Shown in pieces: positions 36,013 through 48,725 of a DNA stretch of 64,000 nucleotides. The notes below the pieces were generated by a model. That model was given only the letters and a program-made list of their open reading frames with translations. It ran no database searches and was not told the origin of the DNA. Where the stretch lies: contig NC_021671.1 of assembly GCF_000247815.1 (NCBI RefSeq), positions 22,291,874-22,355,873 of the forward strand, read 5' to 3'. The position numbers and the translations under genes are program-made. The stretch is from Ficedula albicollis (lineage: Eukaryota; Chordata; Aves; Passeriformes; Muscicapidae). How positions within the stretch are numbered: position 1 is the stretch's first letter; each line of letters begins with the position of its first letter.

Positions 36013-37683
36013 TTTAAAAATCTCATTGCTTGCTACGTACCATAAATCCTCATAAAAATGTAATTGCATGTAATTTATGCACATTCAGTACTAGTCACAG
36101 CTTAACTATATAATTAATCAATGTATCAACCTAAATTTTTTCTGCATCTGTTGTTGGAGTAAATGTATTGCAGAAGCTATACTTATAATCTGTACATATG
36201 TACAGACAAACATTTTGAAGAGGAGGCTGGTGTGTTTCAAATTTACATAAGAGTATTTTTCTCAACATCTTTTCCTGTTTATTAAACTATAATGACGTTA
36301 CATCATTTGGAGTCAAAGTAAGGAACTGTTGTAAATATAGATTAAGATTTCATCAGATATTATCAATAAACCTAGTTTAAATTGAATGTCTGGGAATAGT
36401 TCCAACTTTTATCAAATCATATAACCATTTTATAATATTTCAGAGGAAAATAACAGGAAACAAGAAAATGTAAACTCATAAGTTTAGTTTTCAACAGGTC
36501 TTGGAATTTTTAAGGGCCAAAGATGTTTTGTATGCTCAGAATCCATTGACCAAAATCCTTTTTGAATTACAAATTATTTTCAGCTTGAAAGCCTGTTGTT
36601 AGGGAAATGCAGCCTGTGAATGCTAATTTGGATCTACTTTAGCAATTAAGAACTGTAGTTTGAGCTGTTCACATTTTCTGTGAACAGTTCTTTATTATAA
36701 ATGCGTGAATGCAACACCTTGAAGTTATGCTAATGAAGTTACTATCAAGTTTAACAGGCAACATTAGTAATTAAACATAATATTTAAACACAAAACAGTA
36801 TTTTTGAAACTGGTAAAAAGGTCTAGAAACTGATGCAGTTGCAAAGTTGTAGAAATTTGTGTATTTTTTATTGTTAAGAAGCTCCAGCAGACAAAGTTCG
36901 CTGTTAAATCCTGTGCAATAATTTAGGTACTCATTGAAAGGGATAGACAAGAGCCATGAAGACATGAGATAAAAAAATCACTACTTTATACCCATTTTTA
37001 CAATAAAATGTTAACATTTGCATACGTTTTTTAAATTGCTTTAAAATTGCTGAAGTCTGTAAACAAACTTTTAAATGTTTAATATTTTGACATTTTACTG
37101 AAAATGTGCTTATTTGTGGAAAAAAAGATCTACTAATCCTCAGTGATAAAACGTAAAACTGATTGCACTGGAAAGAAATGGTAGGACAGAGTTGCAAGTT
37201 TTCTTTAAAGGGCAAGCTGTTTCACACCTTGAACAAAAAAATGCATAAAGAGAGTTGGACAATGTAAAACTTTTACTTAAGAAACTGCTGAGGAAAAAAG
37301 GCAAACTTGGATAAGTATTTACAAAAAAATAAAATCATTCAAACAACAGAGATTGTAAACAAATGGGGAAAAAAGACCTTTTGTGATTAACAGTCTCAGT
37401 TTTCAACTATCTATTATCATAATGTGTATGATATGATCAGGAGTTATCTTTCAAGACTCAATTAAAGCAATTATAGCTGTATTGAAAGCCTGCTGAAGTA
37501 AATGCAGATATCATTGATGTCAGTTGACTTTGATTCTAAGCCTTATTGGCTACTTGTGATTATTTTTTTCAGTTTTAAAATCCTTATTTCTTATGAGAGA
37601 GTTTTCAGAACGCAATTCCTTGCTCTTCCTCTGATTGTTTTTCATTTGGCCAGTAGTGTATCTTAATTTCTTCCATTTTAAGC
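36013..37683. other. Intronic sequence, nothing recognised
   Basis: Strongly AT-rich with short unsupported frames. No gene, RNA or transposon was recognised. Confidence 0.5.
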
Positions 37684-37819
37684 TTTTCAGTGTTTGATAA
37701 AGATCTATTCATTTATATTATTGCTATCTATTCAGTTTTTGCTATCTATGTTTTTCAGTGTTTGATAAAGATCTATTCATTTATGTTATTGCTATCTACT
37801 CAGTTTTTGCTATCTATGT
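37684..37819. repeat. Tandem duplication, 68-bp unit, two copies
   Basis: Copy 1 is 37684-37751 and copy 2 is 37752-37819. Both begin ttttcagtgtttgataaaga. There are two substitutions (tatatt/tatgtt and ctattc/ctactc). Each unit also contains the shorter internal echo 'tgctatctat'. Confidence 0.96.
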
Positions 37820-39252
37820 CAGTTTTAGGAAAGATGGGTATTTTTGTCTCTCCTTCGGCCTGGATTCTTCATATTACTGAGAAGCACTTGAGAAACTCCT
37901 GAGCTTCTTTTAAAGAGTGTTTCTGAGAACAGTTGCGTGTGCACAAAACTCTTGTGAAGATGCAGAGCAAAGAGTGTAGTTGATATGGAGGGTGAGATAT
38001 TGTAGAGTGGTAAAAGGCAAGGACAGTTCACAGCTTGGCTGAGACTGGGAAATTCTTGCTGCAGACCAGAACTGAAACCTGGTAGATTCTCCAATTCCCA
38101 TAACTTCTTGCTTTCAGAGGGGACATGTGAGATTAGAATAAAAAGCTTAACTTTGCTTCTCAATATGTGTGTCAGTTTGAAAGTAAAGTAAGAAGTTGAG
38201 ATATATGCAGTATATTGCAAACACTGTTGTCCAACCTTAAAGTCTATAAGCTTTTTGCCTGAATTAGTAGCAGATTAAACAGTATAAAAGTGGTTTAATG
38301 AACAAATTTTATTTTCTGTGTGAAAATTTGTTTATTGGACCAGTCATAAGCAGCATGGCGACATTAGTGTTTCTTTGTGAGTGAATTTTCTAGCTCTCAG
38401 ATTGCTCAAATTTAGGTGTCTGTGTTTGAGAACTAGAGCAAAAGTAGGGCAAATCATACTTTATTATTTTAGAATGCAGTACTCCTTTCTTTCAGGATTA
38501 TGGCAGCAGTTCACATCTTCTAAATGCAGGGATGAAAAGCATTAGTGCTTCATCTTTTATTTATTTAATGGTCACTTTAAAATCTCAAATTATTTTTCAG
38601 TTTAGTAAAAAGATGAGGAAAAAAGAAAATTTTCAAGACACAATTCGTTTTGGGGTTGGCTGTTTTCTGTATCAGTTGATGTGTGAAGGGAAAGTGTTCC
38701 CTTTCCTCAGCTCCTGTTCCCATCCCAGTGCTCTGTTGACTTGGCAGTGAGCAAGGTGGTCAGCTCCCACCTCTGGCTGGAGGCTGCTCGGGGTAGAGAT
38801 GAGCAGATGGAGGCTAGTCAGCACTGCCAGCCTAAAGGTGTGGTTACTTTTTAAACTGAGGTTCTAAAGGGCAAACACAATGGGTGGTCCAGACAGAGCA
38901 GGAGGACAGAAGCAGAGCTTCTGCCCACAGTTGATTTAGTTTATGCTGCTCTTGGAGCCACACCTGCTCATCTCTGCCAGCTGCTTGCTCACTCTCTTTA
39001 TAAAGGACAATGGGACTGGAGTCTCCTCTCACTTGCAGTGCTTAACAACTAGCAGTGAGAATGCAGTTTCTGGACTTCATCTTGACTAATACTTTTGTAT
39101 GCCTCTCACTTAACCTTTGTTGATTGCTTTGTAAAGACACCATCTCATTCCCAAACTGAACTGAATGAGTTGGAAAACACTATTGTTCTGTTTTCATATC
39201 ACTTGATTTGCACTTGGTTGGAATGGCTCTCCAAGAAGTAAGACACTGGAAG
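37820..39252. other. Intronic sequence, nothing recognised
   Basis: No gene or repeat family was recognised. The segment 38690-39020 is GC-richer than its surroundings but nearly free of CpG and could be an old unidentified repeat. Confidence 0.5.
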
Positions 39253-39383
39253 GTAAAGCCCACTACAGGTCTTGAACTGTGAATTTATCTGCATGAAGTT
39301 GAATAAAACTTTTGTAATGTAAAGCCCACTACAGGTCTTGAACTGTGAATGATCTGCATGAAGTTGAATAAAACTTTTGTAAT
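39253..39383. repeat. Tandem duplication, 66-bp unit, two copies
   Basis: Copy 1 is 39253-39318 and copy 2 is 39319-39383. Both begin gtaaagcccactacaggtct and end 'aaaacttttgtaat'. Copy 2 differs by 'gaattta'/'gaatga' including a 1-bp deletion. Confidence 0.96.
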
Positions 39384-39462
39384 GCATTATCATAATTCGG
39401 AGGTGGTGCTGGTATGATGGTGGTGGTGTGTGGAACTAAACAAAAAGCACTGAAAAGCTTTA

Positions 39463-39588
39463 GCATATACACACTCTCAAACATATTTATATATAGGGAG
39501 AGGATAGTAAGTATTCTGGACTGCGCATATACACACTCTCAAACATATTTATATATGTAGGGAGAGGATAGTAAGTATTCTGGACTGA
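39463..39588. repeat. Tandem duplication, 62-bp unit, two copies
   Basis: Copy 1 is 39463-39524 and copy 2 is 39525-39588. Both begin gcatatacacactctcaaac and end 'gtattctggactg'. Copy 2 has a 2-bp insertion in 'tatatgtaggg'. It lies only 80 bp from the preceding duplication. Confidence 0.96.
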
Positions 39589-42500
39589 TGATGCGTTCCT
39601 TGTGTAGACTTGAAAAGTACATTCCACTGTTTAGTCTGCTTCTGCTTTCGTATGTTTTTCAAGACACACTTTCAAACATGAAATGTCCCTATCTTCTATA
39701 GTATGTATTCTGTTATATTAATCAAAGTGATCCTTTTCTGCTTATTTTTTTAAAGAAATCTTACTGTAAGGTAGTTATCATTTAGAAAAAAACCAAAACA
39801 GTAAAATGCTGTGATGGGGGAAATAGCTTTTGGACACTCATATAGGAAATGTAATGATTGATTGTCCTTGGGAATCACTGGAGCAGTTGAGTTATTAATA
39901 TGGCATGTAACAAACTTCTGAGTATTTTTTTTTTCTGAGATATTACATTGAAGTTTGCAGAGTAAATGAAATTTAGTTCTGCTACTACAGTGGGAAGGGG
40001 GAAAATGTGCCAAAACTATCCATGAAGGAAATAAAATAAAGCTTTTAAAAGAAAGCTTGTAGTATTTGCAGTGCAGTCAGTTACTTGAGAACAGTTAGTG
40101 CTAATAAATTAGCTTAAAATGCGTTACTGATGAGGCTGTTATGTTTTTTCTCTTCAGCTTCTTGGACTGGATTTGTGCCTGAAGAGATATGGTGACATTT
40201 TTAAGGAACAGAGCTATAATGGTTTTTGGCTAGAAGTATTCTTCTACTTTAAAAAAATACTTTAATGACCTTAACGCCGTACCTTTGTCATACTGTTGTC
40301 AGGTCGAGGAGAGGAGACAAATACAAAATTTTATCAGCAGCAGGTTTGGCAGTATAGAGCTTTTCAGTACTCCTCTATCAAAGTACTTACAGGGATGTAA
40401 TTACAATGGCATAAAAGGGCTTTTACTGGCACAGACTGTTTCTACTTAACTGTAATAGGCTCTGTCTTTAAGAGCACATTTTATGGTATTGTAAGATTCG
40501 TCTAGATTAAAATGACTTTGTATGTATCATGTGTCTTAGTAACCAAAATAAAGCCTGAGATATACTCAGTAAGTTTAGATTTTCTAACACAGATGAAGTC
40601 TATCTTTGCCTAAAGTGATGCTCCCTTGCTGGAAAAGCTCTTATGTTGAAAATATCTTGATGTATTCTTTTGTCTTTGTTGGTCATCTTCAGGCTTGGAA
40701 AGGACTGCAGTAGTTACAATGAGCAAGAAAATGCATGAGAGAAGTAAATCTACTGTAATGGCCACAATGTAGAAGAATAGAATCTTTAAGCTACTTTTTT
40801 TTATTTTCTGAAGGAAAATTATATTCATAGAATAAAGTGAAAAAAGACATTTTTTGAAGTCAGCATTTTAAAAATTCAGGTATAGATTAGTCTAAGAGGT
40901 TAAAATTAAAAAGAGACTTATGTATTTGGACAATGAGCTGTGACAGCTGTTGCTGCTCTTGCCTTTTGTAAGAATATGACTAGAAAGATTGTTTATGTAA
41001 GTGGCTTGGCCTAAATGTTGTTTCAGAATTTGTGCCAAATACATAAATTATTCTTAAGATACTTTGTGCCAAAATCTGTCTCCTTGATTGCCTAGGTGGC
41101 TTCTACTAATTTTAATGAAGATTGCATGTTTTAATTGAAGCACAAAAATGGATCTCTGATACTGAGGTTGTTTCTATATGAATGTGTAAGCAATTTTAGG
41201 ATACTTGAAGAGCACATTTGCCAGATGCATGCAAACTTTTATAGCGTTCCATTAGGCAATTGTAAAATGCAGAACAGAGGGATTATATTTCTTCAGTCAG
41301 GCATTATTCAGATGTTTTTAGTTGTCAAATTCTGAAATATACTTCATTCTCATGTATCTAAAACCTCTAGTCAAAACTTTTTGAGCCGTTTCCTGAAAAG
41401 GGTAGCTTTTTCCTGATTTGATTTGCAACAATGGCATTTGCAGTAAAGACTGTATATCTATTTTATGTTACAAGTAATCCTGTAAACACTTTCAGTGTAC
41501 TAGTTTCAGTTTTGTCTCTAGGCAGTGACAGTTTTTCATGATGGTAATGGTAAAATAGGAAACTTTTATTTAACTGCCTTGTGTAGGTTAGTGAAAATAG
41601 AGAATTAGTTTTTATTATACATTATCAATTGACACATTTATTCTGACAAATATTGGATGGTTGCCCTAAGGTGCTTATATATTAACCTCAAGCAATTTGC
41701 CCAAAGAAGTACTGTGAAAAAATACAAAAAGACAAGGACAATTTGCTTGAATTAACAAAAACTGGTGTCTTGATGGTTCCATATATAGAACATATTTGAA
41801 CATATTTGAAATGTTACAGCAATATAAAATTATATAAATTAAAATTGGGTTGGGGGAATAAATCTGAGTAAAATCATGTGACTGGTGGTGGAACAGATTA
41901 TATTTTGTCTTGTATGGCTTTCTCTTCCTGAGAAATTTTCTATCTAATTCTCTGAGTGTTCTTAAATATAAGAAACAGAATACAGCTACCAAATTATAAA
42001 TGCCTTCCTGAAATAGTTGTTATAGAATTGTTCTGTTTTCAGGAATATTCTGGAATATTCCAGTTGCTGGGTAAGGAGTGTAATTCCACTATGCCCATCG
42101 AATTAACAATACTTCACTGATAGGATACCACTGATAGGATTTGAGATTCAGACACCTGAATTTTGAATTCTGTACAGCTATTATGTGATGGAAATACCCA
42201 GACTGTTGTCAGAAAGGGTCAGGTTAGTAACCTCCAGAGAGATAATTTTCCTGCCCTGTAGGAAACACCTGGATGCCCTCCACTGTGTGGTTCTTCACAT
42301 GCCGTTGACTGAATTGATGAGATCTCCACCAACTATGACAGGTCCAGTTCCTGTCTCCCATTTCCTGCATCTTAGATATCTGAGACTGAATCCTGCAGAA
42401 GGGCCATATTGTTTTTTACAAATGAAGACCTGGTTCCATTGGAGCTTCTTTAGAGTTTTGGAGGCATCCATGTATAGCTGGCAGGTGTGAGATTCTGAAG

Positions 42501-43540
42501 AAAAAGTGTGTGGCTTTCAGGAGAAGCAGCTGAAAGCTAGTTGTCATTATATTGGATATAGGTATCTGGATGGACAGTGGACCTTGGTACTTTCTTTCCT
42601 GATGTTTGGTTTCAAAAGGAGTATTTAACTAATAAAAGAAAATCCCTGGAAGATTTAATTAAAAGAGCTATAGAGAAAATAAAGCAATTAGAAAATAAAA
42701 ATTGTGGTAATATCCTGAGTGAAAAGCTGCAGTATTTGCTTACACATTAATTTACCCTCAAGGATGTGCTGCAGTCCTTACAGACACTTAACACAGAAAG
42801 GTTTTCAGGACTGTTTTTTTGCCTTCCACTCCCTTTTCTATTTCCCACATCCATTGTGCCATTGTTTTCTTTCTTCCAATTGCAGGGAGTCCTCCGACCT
42901 GCCATCTTATCACTCCTACCCAATCTAACCATGTTTTTATTGAGATATGTGGTAAAAAATATCATCCAGTTAGAGCTGCTGCAACTGCAGAGCTCTCAAG
43001 TAAAGATTTTCCAGGATTTTCAAGTTTTGCAGTTTACAATGACAGTAACTACAGACCAGCTCACAGCTACGTGCTTTCTATACAACATTGAGCATTCTGG
43101 TACTCTTATCTAGACATGCCTTACTGTGAGATTTAGGATGCCTCTGAGCAATCAGGGGGAGTCAGTTCCTGAGATTGGTGAGCACCTGCAATCTGTGCTG
43201 ATTTAATCTGGAATTATGACTTCTGGTTCAGACCCTTTGGCTGTAGTTCATTAACTAGTGTGCCTTTCCTTGCATATATTTGCATAAAAAGGCATGCTAT
43301 CCATTTTGTCTGTCAGCATAATGCTATGCTATGTGCTGGTTTCGAGACAGTTGTTCTTTGTGGGCATAATGCCAACTTGCTTCCATAATCTTACTCTCTG
43401 ATTCCTCTGAGAACTTGCTCAAGAGTCCTGTTAAGATGAATGGCAGAAAACTAGGTGAAGCATTACACATCCCAAATGCCCACTTAACATTTTTTTGCTG
43501 TGCTACATCATCACCTTTATCACGATTATATTCCATCTCA
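39589..43540. other. Intronic sequence, nothing recognised
   Basis: About 4 kb without an identifiable gene. It has very short direct repeats such as 'cactgataggat' twice (about 42115-42140) and 'gaacatatttgaacatatttga' (about 41788). Frames at 42185-42490 and 42766-43113 lack any recognisable domain. Confidence 0.5.
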
Positions 43541-43612
43541 AAGAGTCATAGAATCATTTAGATTGGAAAGATCATCAAGTTCAAGTGTTAAAGACCATTT
43601 CATCATCTTTAC
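43541..43612 (-). mobile_element. CR1-type LINE 3' end fragment, antisense
   Basis: The plus strand reads 'aagagtcatagaatcatttagattggaaagatcatcaagttcaag', the reverse complement of the terminal octamers and last bases of a CR1 element. Confidence 0.85.
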
Positions 43613-45419
43613 ATCTGCATACTGTGATAGCTCACTTTAGGATGTCTGGAAGTATATTACTCTCAGTCTTTGCCTTTCTGTATTGCAGTTCATGACAGGA
43701 AAGATCAGTGTGTTTGAATAACATTTGAAATTGGTGGATAATTAATTAAAACATACAGCTTCCAAGTTAAAGTTTAAAAAACCCCATACCTATTGAGTCA
43801 CAATTCTAGAGTACTTTTAGGAATGATGTGTGTTACGTCTTAAATTTCAAATTTAAGAAAAGCTTTGGAAGAATTTTGCTTGCCCAGTTATCAATCTAAG
43901 TTTATACAGTGATGAAATGTAGTGATGCCTGTTTGAGCTTCAGAGGTGAAGTACAACATTCATATACATTCAAAGCAGAGTGTGCTGCTGTGGTGCAGAA
44001 TGTGACAGTCTGGACAGCCAAATTGTCTTCTGCCTTGGGAGTAGAAATGGAAGTAGAAATGTCCAGCTGTCTTTCCCAGAGTGTTGACTGGGAAAATATA
44101 TCCAGCTCAATTCTTCCAGCACAAGGCTGAAGTTTGATTTAACAGTTTATGTTCTATGACAGTTCAATCAGAACTATTTATTTATTAACTCAGCTGCCAG
44201 TTTGTCCTGCTTGCCTCCCAACACCATAATGTTACTCAGCCTTGGAGGGAAAATCAGATATTAGTTGGTTTTTAGACTGGTTTTATGGCTGGCTTAAGCT
44301 GTTGTAAGTTCAGGCTCTCAGTTAAAGAGGTGTTTACAGACTCCTCTCTCTTTCCTTTTTGCCCAAGTCCCCAGCCTAGACATCCGATTTTTATGAGTCT
44401 ACTGAGTGAGCTGAATGGGAAAGTTTGCTTGCCTAAAAACTGGTCAATTTTTCCATCTAGAATGCCTCTCGTTGCACATTTACATCAAAAGGAGTAGGCT
44501 AGTAGGAGCTAGTCTCAGTTCAGGCTTGCCCCTGTTTTGATGGCATTATAGGTTTAGATTTGCTTATGCACATCACATAACCATAACCTAAAAACCCATA
44601 ATAATTAGAGATAAAGAAATTTAGTGTGGTAGCCTTCCTTGCTCATGTGTAACATGCAATGAAAAATAATAGGAGAGGGGGCATTTTTTAATAACTTGAA
44701 AATAATTTTTAGCAAAATAGCTATTTTAGGTTACTTTGTTTAGATTTAATTTTTTTCCTGTCAACTAATATGTGAAACTATCTAACCTTGAAATTATTTC
44801 CAAGCAGTGTTTATTTTATGAATTATCATGTAAACTAAAAGAATTTTAGTAATTTTAATGTTTCATTAGACTGTGGTAAGATACATGAAGAGATTATTGT
44901 GAAAGGATTCACATTGTTTCTTCTCAAAAGATTCAATGAATACAATAGGGTTTCTAAACATGGGACAGAAAAACATTCAGTGTATAGTGGGAATATATCT
45001 GAAAAAGCCAAGATAAATGTAGAAAAATTGTCAGAATTTCCTATAACTTTTTGCCTTTTTCTTCCTGTTGCACTTGGGATTAATGGAATTATAGTTTCTA
45101 CTTTTATAGAATTAAGCAATATTTCTATTGCATAAATAGAATGCAATTCTAAAAGTACTTGTAGGAGCACCATATTTGTTTGTTATTGCGGATCATCTTG
45201 CTGTCTTACTCTGAAATTTTAAAATATCCAAATTTATTGTCCTTAGATTTTTTTTTTTCCCTCTCGTATATTTGTATCATCAGTCTACTTTAGGTCAATA
45301 GATTTGCCATTAAAGCAACAAGGCATAACTTCTGAGTACAATGAAAACTTTCTAGACTTACTATTATTAGAATGATTGCTCTATCAATGAGGTGGACAAG
45401 AGATACATTTAAAACTATT
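43613..45419. other. Intronic sequence, nothing recognised
   Basis: AT-rich. It contains the direct echo 'gtagaaatggaagtagaaatg' near 44040. No gene, RNA or transposon was recognised. Confidence 0.5.
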
Positions 45420-46150
45420 TAGGCCAGGCAGTAGAACGTGAGTCGCACGCTTCAGAGTAGGGGATTAATTTTTATTTTTTTTTTCCAAGACAACCTCCTT
45501 TTTTATTTTTCTGCTCCTTTTCCTCCCCGTTTGGCCATAATTGCGTGAAGAGGCACGCACAGATGCCTGCTGCCAGCGTGTGATGCTTAACCTGACCGTC
45601 AGAGCAGCCTCACAAAGGAAGGCTTTTCAGGTCCCCCAGTGAAACAACCACTGCATTTTATTGTGGCGTGAAATTAGAAGTGAAAAGCCCTATGGCTCTT
45701 GCTGTTTAGTAATGCGGAATATGTCGTTTCTGATGGTGATGGTAGCGCCGGGAGGGAAATGGAAAGCCAGGGGAGAGAAACAAAGTAACGATTTAGACAA
45801 AGAGGGCCTCCCTTTTTTTTTTTTTTTGTGGTCTTTGATTGTTCGGTGGTCTATAAAACCATAGAACTGTGGTGGATACAAGCAAAAAGAACATTTAGTT
45901 GCGGCTCTCTCATTCAGAAATGTATGTGTGAATTTGCAGGGTGATGTATAAGGCGAGTCATCTGTTATCAGAAGAGTTCACTAGTTTAACTCATTTATAA
46001 AACGGCAACAAAAAATTTGACTTTGCTTGGGGAGAACAGCGCTGCTCTGACAGACACTTTAAGTTGCACAGCAAGATGGTGTTTATAACAAGACTGTGTG
46101 TGGTTTTCTGAAGCTGCCTCGTAGCAGATTGGAAGGGGAAAGTGCCAGCT
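45420..46150. promoter_or_regulatory. Candidate intronic regulatory element (CpG-enriched, non-repetitive)
   Basis: About 19 CpG dinucleotides occur in 730 bp, far above the surrounding intron. They are spread through the segment (for example 'gaacgtgagtcgcacgcttc', 'gcgccgggaggg', 'ggcgagtc'), not clustered in a repeat. It includes SOX/TCF-like sites (aacaaagtaacg, ctttgattgttc) and a T15 tract at 45813-45827. I recognise no transposon and no coding exon. Retained CpG in unique DNA suggests hypomethylation or purifying selection, as in enhancers or an alternative promoter. This is inference only. Confidence 0.35.
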
Positions 46151-46357
46151 TGAAGAGGCTTTCCCCTCTCTGTTTAAAATTAAAAGAATGATGTTTTCTC
46201 AATGGAAATTCTTTACATATATAAACTGTCAAAATATTTATGCTCACTTTTATTTTAGAGGTATTATGTAATCACTAAAGCAAATGGTCAACTCTTAGAA
46301 AATGAAAAGGCAGTCTATGAGAGAGATGTTCTAGTACATAAGAAAGGCTTCTTTTTA

Positions 46358-46460
46358 AAGAATCATAGAATCATTTATGTTGGAATAGACCTTTAAGGTC
46401 ATCAAGTACACAGTATAAAGTTATCCATGAGCTGAGCACTATCACTACTGCTGGAAACAA
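46358..46460 (-). mobile_element. CR1-type LINE 3' end fragment, antisense
   Basis: The sequence 'aagaatcatagaatcatttatgttggaatagacctttaaggtcatcaagtac' is the reverse complement of a CR1 terminus with its octamers. The following 50 bases ('gagctgagcactatcactactg') are a weaker match. Confidence 0.85.
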
Positions 46461-48047
46461 CAGGTGAAAGTCCACCCACAATTCTAATATCTGGAAGGGA
46501 AAAGCTGTTACATTTTTGCAGCCTTGTGTTGTTAGCAGTAAATATTACTGTTATTTTTATTCTATCTGTGTGGAAGTGGTGGCAGGGAACGGTGGCCTAG
46601 AAACAGTAGGGACATAGAGGTGGAAATTTTCTTACTGTGTTGCTTTACTTTTGTTGGAACTTACTGTCTAAGTTCCAGATGCAATCTTGGAGAAGCTTTA
46701 AAAGCAGAAAGGAAAAGGTTGACTGATTTATGACAGATTGGTGGAACAGATGCAAACATGACAAATTAGTTTATTGGTAATCTGCACTGCAGGACTGCAG
46801 CCTGAAGAAAGTTAGGACAGAGAAGCAAAACTGCTAATATTGTTTAATTCAGGGAGCTCATTTAATTGTTCATTAATACAGTAGGTACTGCCAAAGAAGT
46901 CTGTATGTAAGCAGTAGCACAGAAAGAAGTAGGAAGGCACTAAGCAATTAAAGCTATTACCACTTTTTAAAGAGTATCACCCTTAGTTGGATTTAAAATA
47001 ATTTATGCACTTTGCTGCAGTATATATTTTGTGTGTGCACTTGTGCTCCAGACTTGACTTGCTGCTCCATAGCATTTTGCCAGTGCTGTGTCTTATATCT
47101 CGACAAGTGAAATCTCAGAATGTGAAGATTTAGATAAGGGCTAGGAAGAGGTTTGAAAAAAACCACAAAATAATTGGCCCTTGATGCAGCACAGAGAAAC
47201 AAGGTAACAGAAGGATAGGGAAATGATCTTTGAGGCAATAGTTTGAATAGGGATAATTAGAACAACAGTTTTAAGTCTATAGTAGGTGGGTAGATGAAGG
47301 AAAGATGTGAAAAAAGAAGAGTGGAAAAGAATATTATCTCTGTAGCAAAGAAATGATGGCGGAACAGCTATGGCCCTGGGAAAGTGTATTTTTTGTATTT
47401 GGATCTATTTGTACCTATTATAAGCATTTCAGAAGAACTCCAGTGTGTTACTTGGGCATATCCCTTCATGGTGAAAGGCTGGCATTTAAGGCTTTCTTCT
47501 AGAGAGGAACTCATTGCTTATACAAGAGGAAACAATTTCAACAGGAGAGAGAAGGCTCAATCAAATTCTCTATGTTTAGGAGATTCATCTTGAATGTAGG
47601 AGATTTGAGTTCAATTCCATGTTTCAAAATCAGGCAAAACAAGAGCTCAAACTGTTCTTTAGTGACTGTTAAACTTTAGGCTAAGAGGCAGAAAAAGAGA
47701 AGAAAGTATGTGTTGAAAGAAATGTCCCAGTTTCATATGCTGGTACAAAATCCTGTAAACAAATTTTGACAAGAACTGGTCAGGAATGAACTAATGTTTG
47801 GGAGCCAATTTTCTGTTGACATCGATGGCCATGATTTTGACTTGGTAACAAAGAATAGAAACATGAAAAGAGTCTTAGGATTATTCTGTCCTTTCAAACA
47901 AACACTTCTGCTGGCAAAACTTGACATGCCAGACAACTGAGCCATACAGATAGATACCAAGCTGTCAAAGTTGAAAGTTGTTTTCATTCTGAAAGGATTA
48001 TGGTGAAACTGCTGCATTTCAGCTGAAGTGTGATGATATGGCTTCCC
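46461..48047. other. Intronic sequence, nothing recognised
   Basis: No gene or repeat family was recognised. Short open frames occur on both strands but lack domains. Confidence 0.5.
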
Positions 48048-48725
48048 TTTTTTTTTTTTTTTTTTTGTAATAGTAACTTCCCAAATATTTTATATCAAAA
48101 CAGTTTCTTTTTAAACACTTTCAGTGATTCTTGCCTTCAGTACATGTACAACTTTTCTGGCAGCTTTTACTTTCTGTTTAATTTCGGGAATTAGCAACAA
48201 AGGCTACATGGACTTCCAGAATATTTGACCTGAAGTTCTTGGCAGTGGTCTTGGTCTTTCTGGTGCCATGATTTTCAGAACAAAGCCTGTAATGCTACTT
48301 TGTATATTTAAAGGTCTGACAGACTTAACTGATATACTGTGACTAGCCCTTTCCCTATCTCTGTTCCAGGAAATACTGGTACTATTCCTTTTTTTTTTTT
48401 TTTTTTTTTTGTAATAGTAACTTCCCAAATATTTTATATCAAAACAGTTTCTTTTTAAACACTTTCAGTGATTCTTGCCTTCAGTACATGTACAACTTTT
48501 CTGGCAGCTTTTACTTTCTGTTTAATTTCGGGAATTAGCAACAAAGGCTACATGGACTTCCAGAATATTTGACCTGAAGTTCTTGGCAGTGGTCTTGGTC
48601 TTTCTGGTGCCATGATTTTCAGAACAAAGCCTGTAATGCTACTTTGTATATTTAAAGGTCTGACAGACTTAACTGATATACTGTGACTAGCCCTTTCCCT
48701 ATCTCTGTTCCAGGAAATACTGGTA
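48048..48725. repeat. Tandem duplication, 344-bp unit, each copy led by a poly-T tract
   Basis: Copy 1 has T19 (48048-48066) then 48067-48381. Copy 2 has T22 (48389-48410) then 48411-48725. The body starts gtaatagtaacttcccaaat and ends 'caggaaatactggta'. I see no substitution between the bodies. Read on the minus strand, each copy is a roughly 315-bp sequence ending in a poly-A tail, which resembles a retroposed transcript end. I could not recognise a source gene. Confidence 0.96.
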
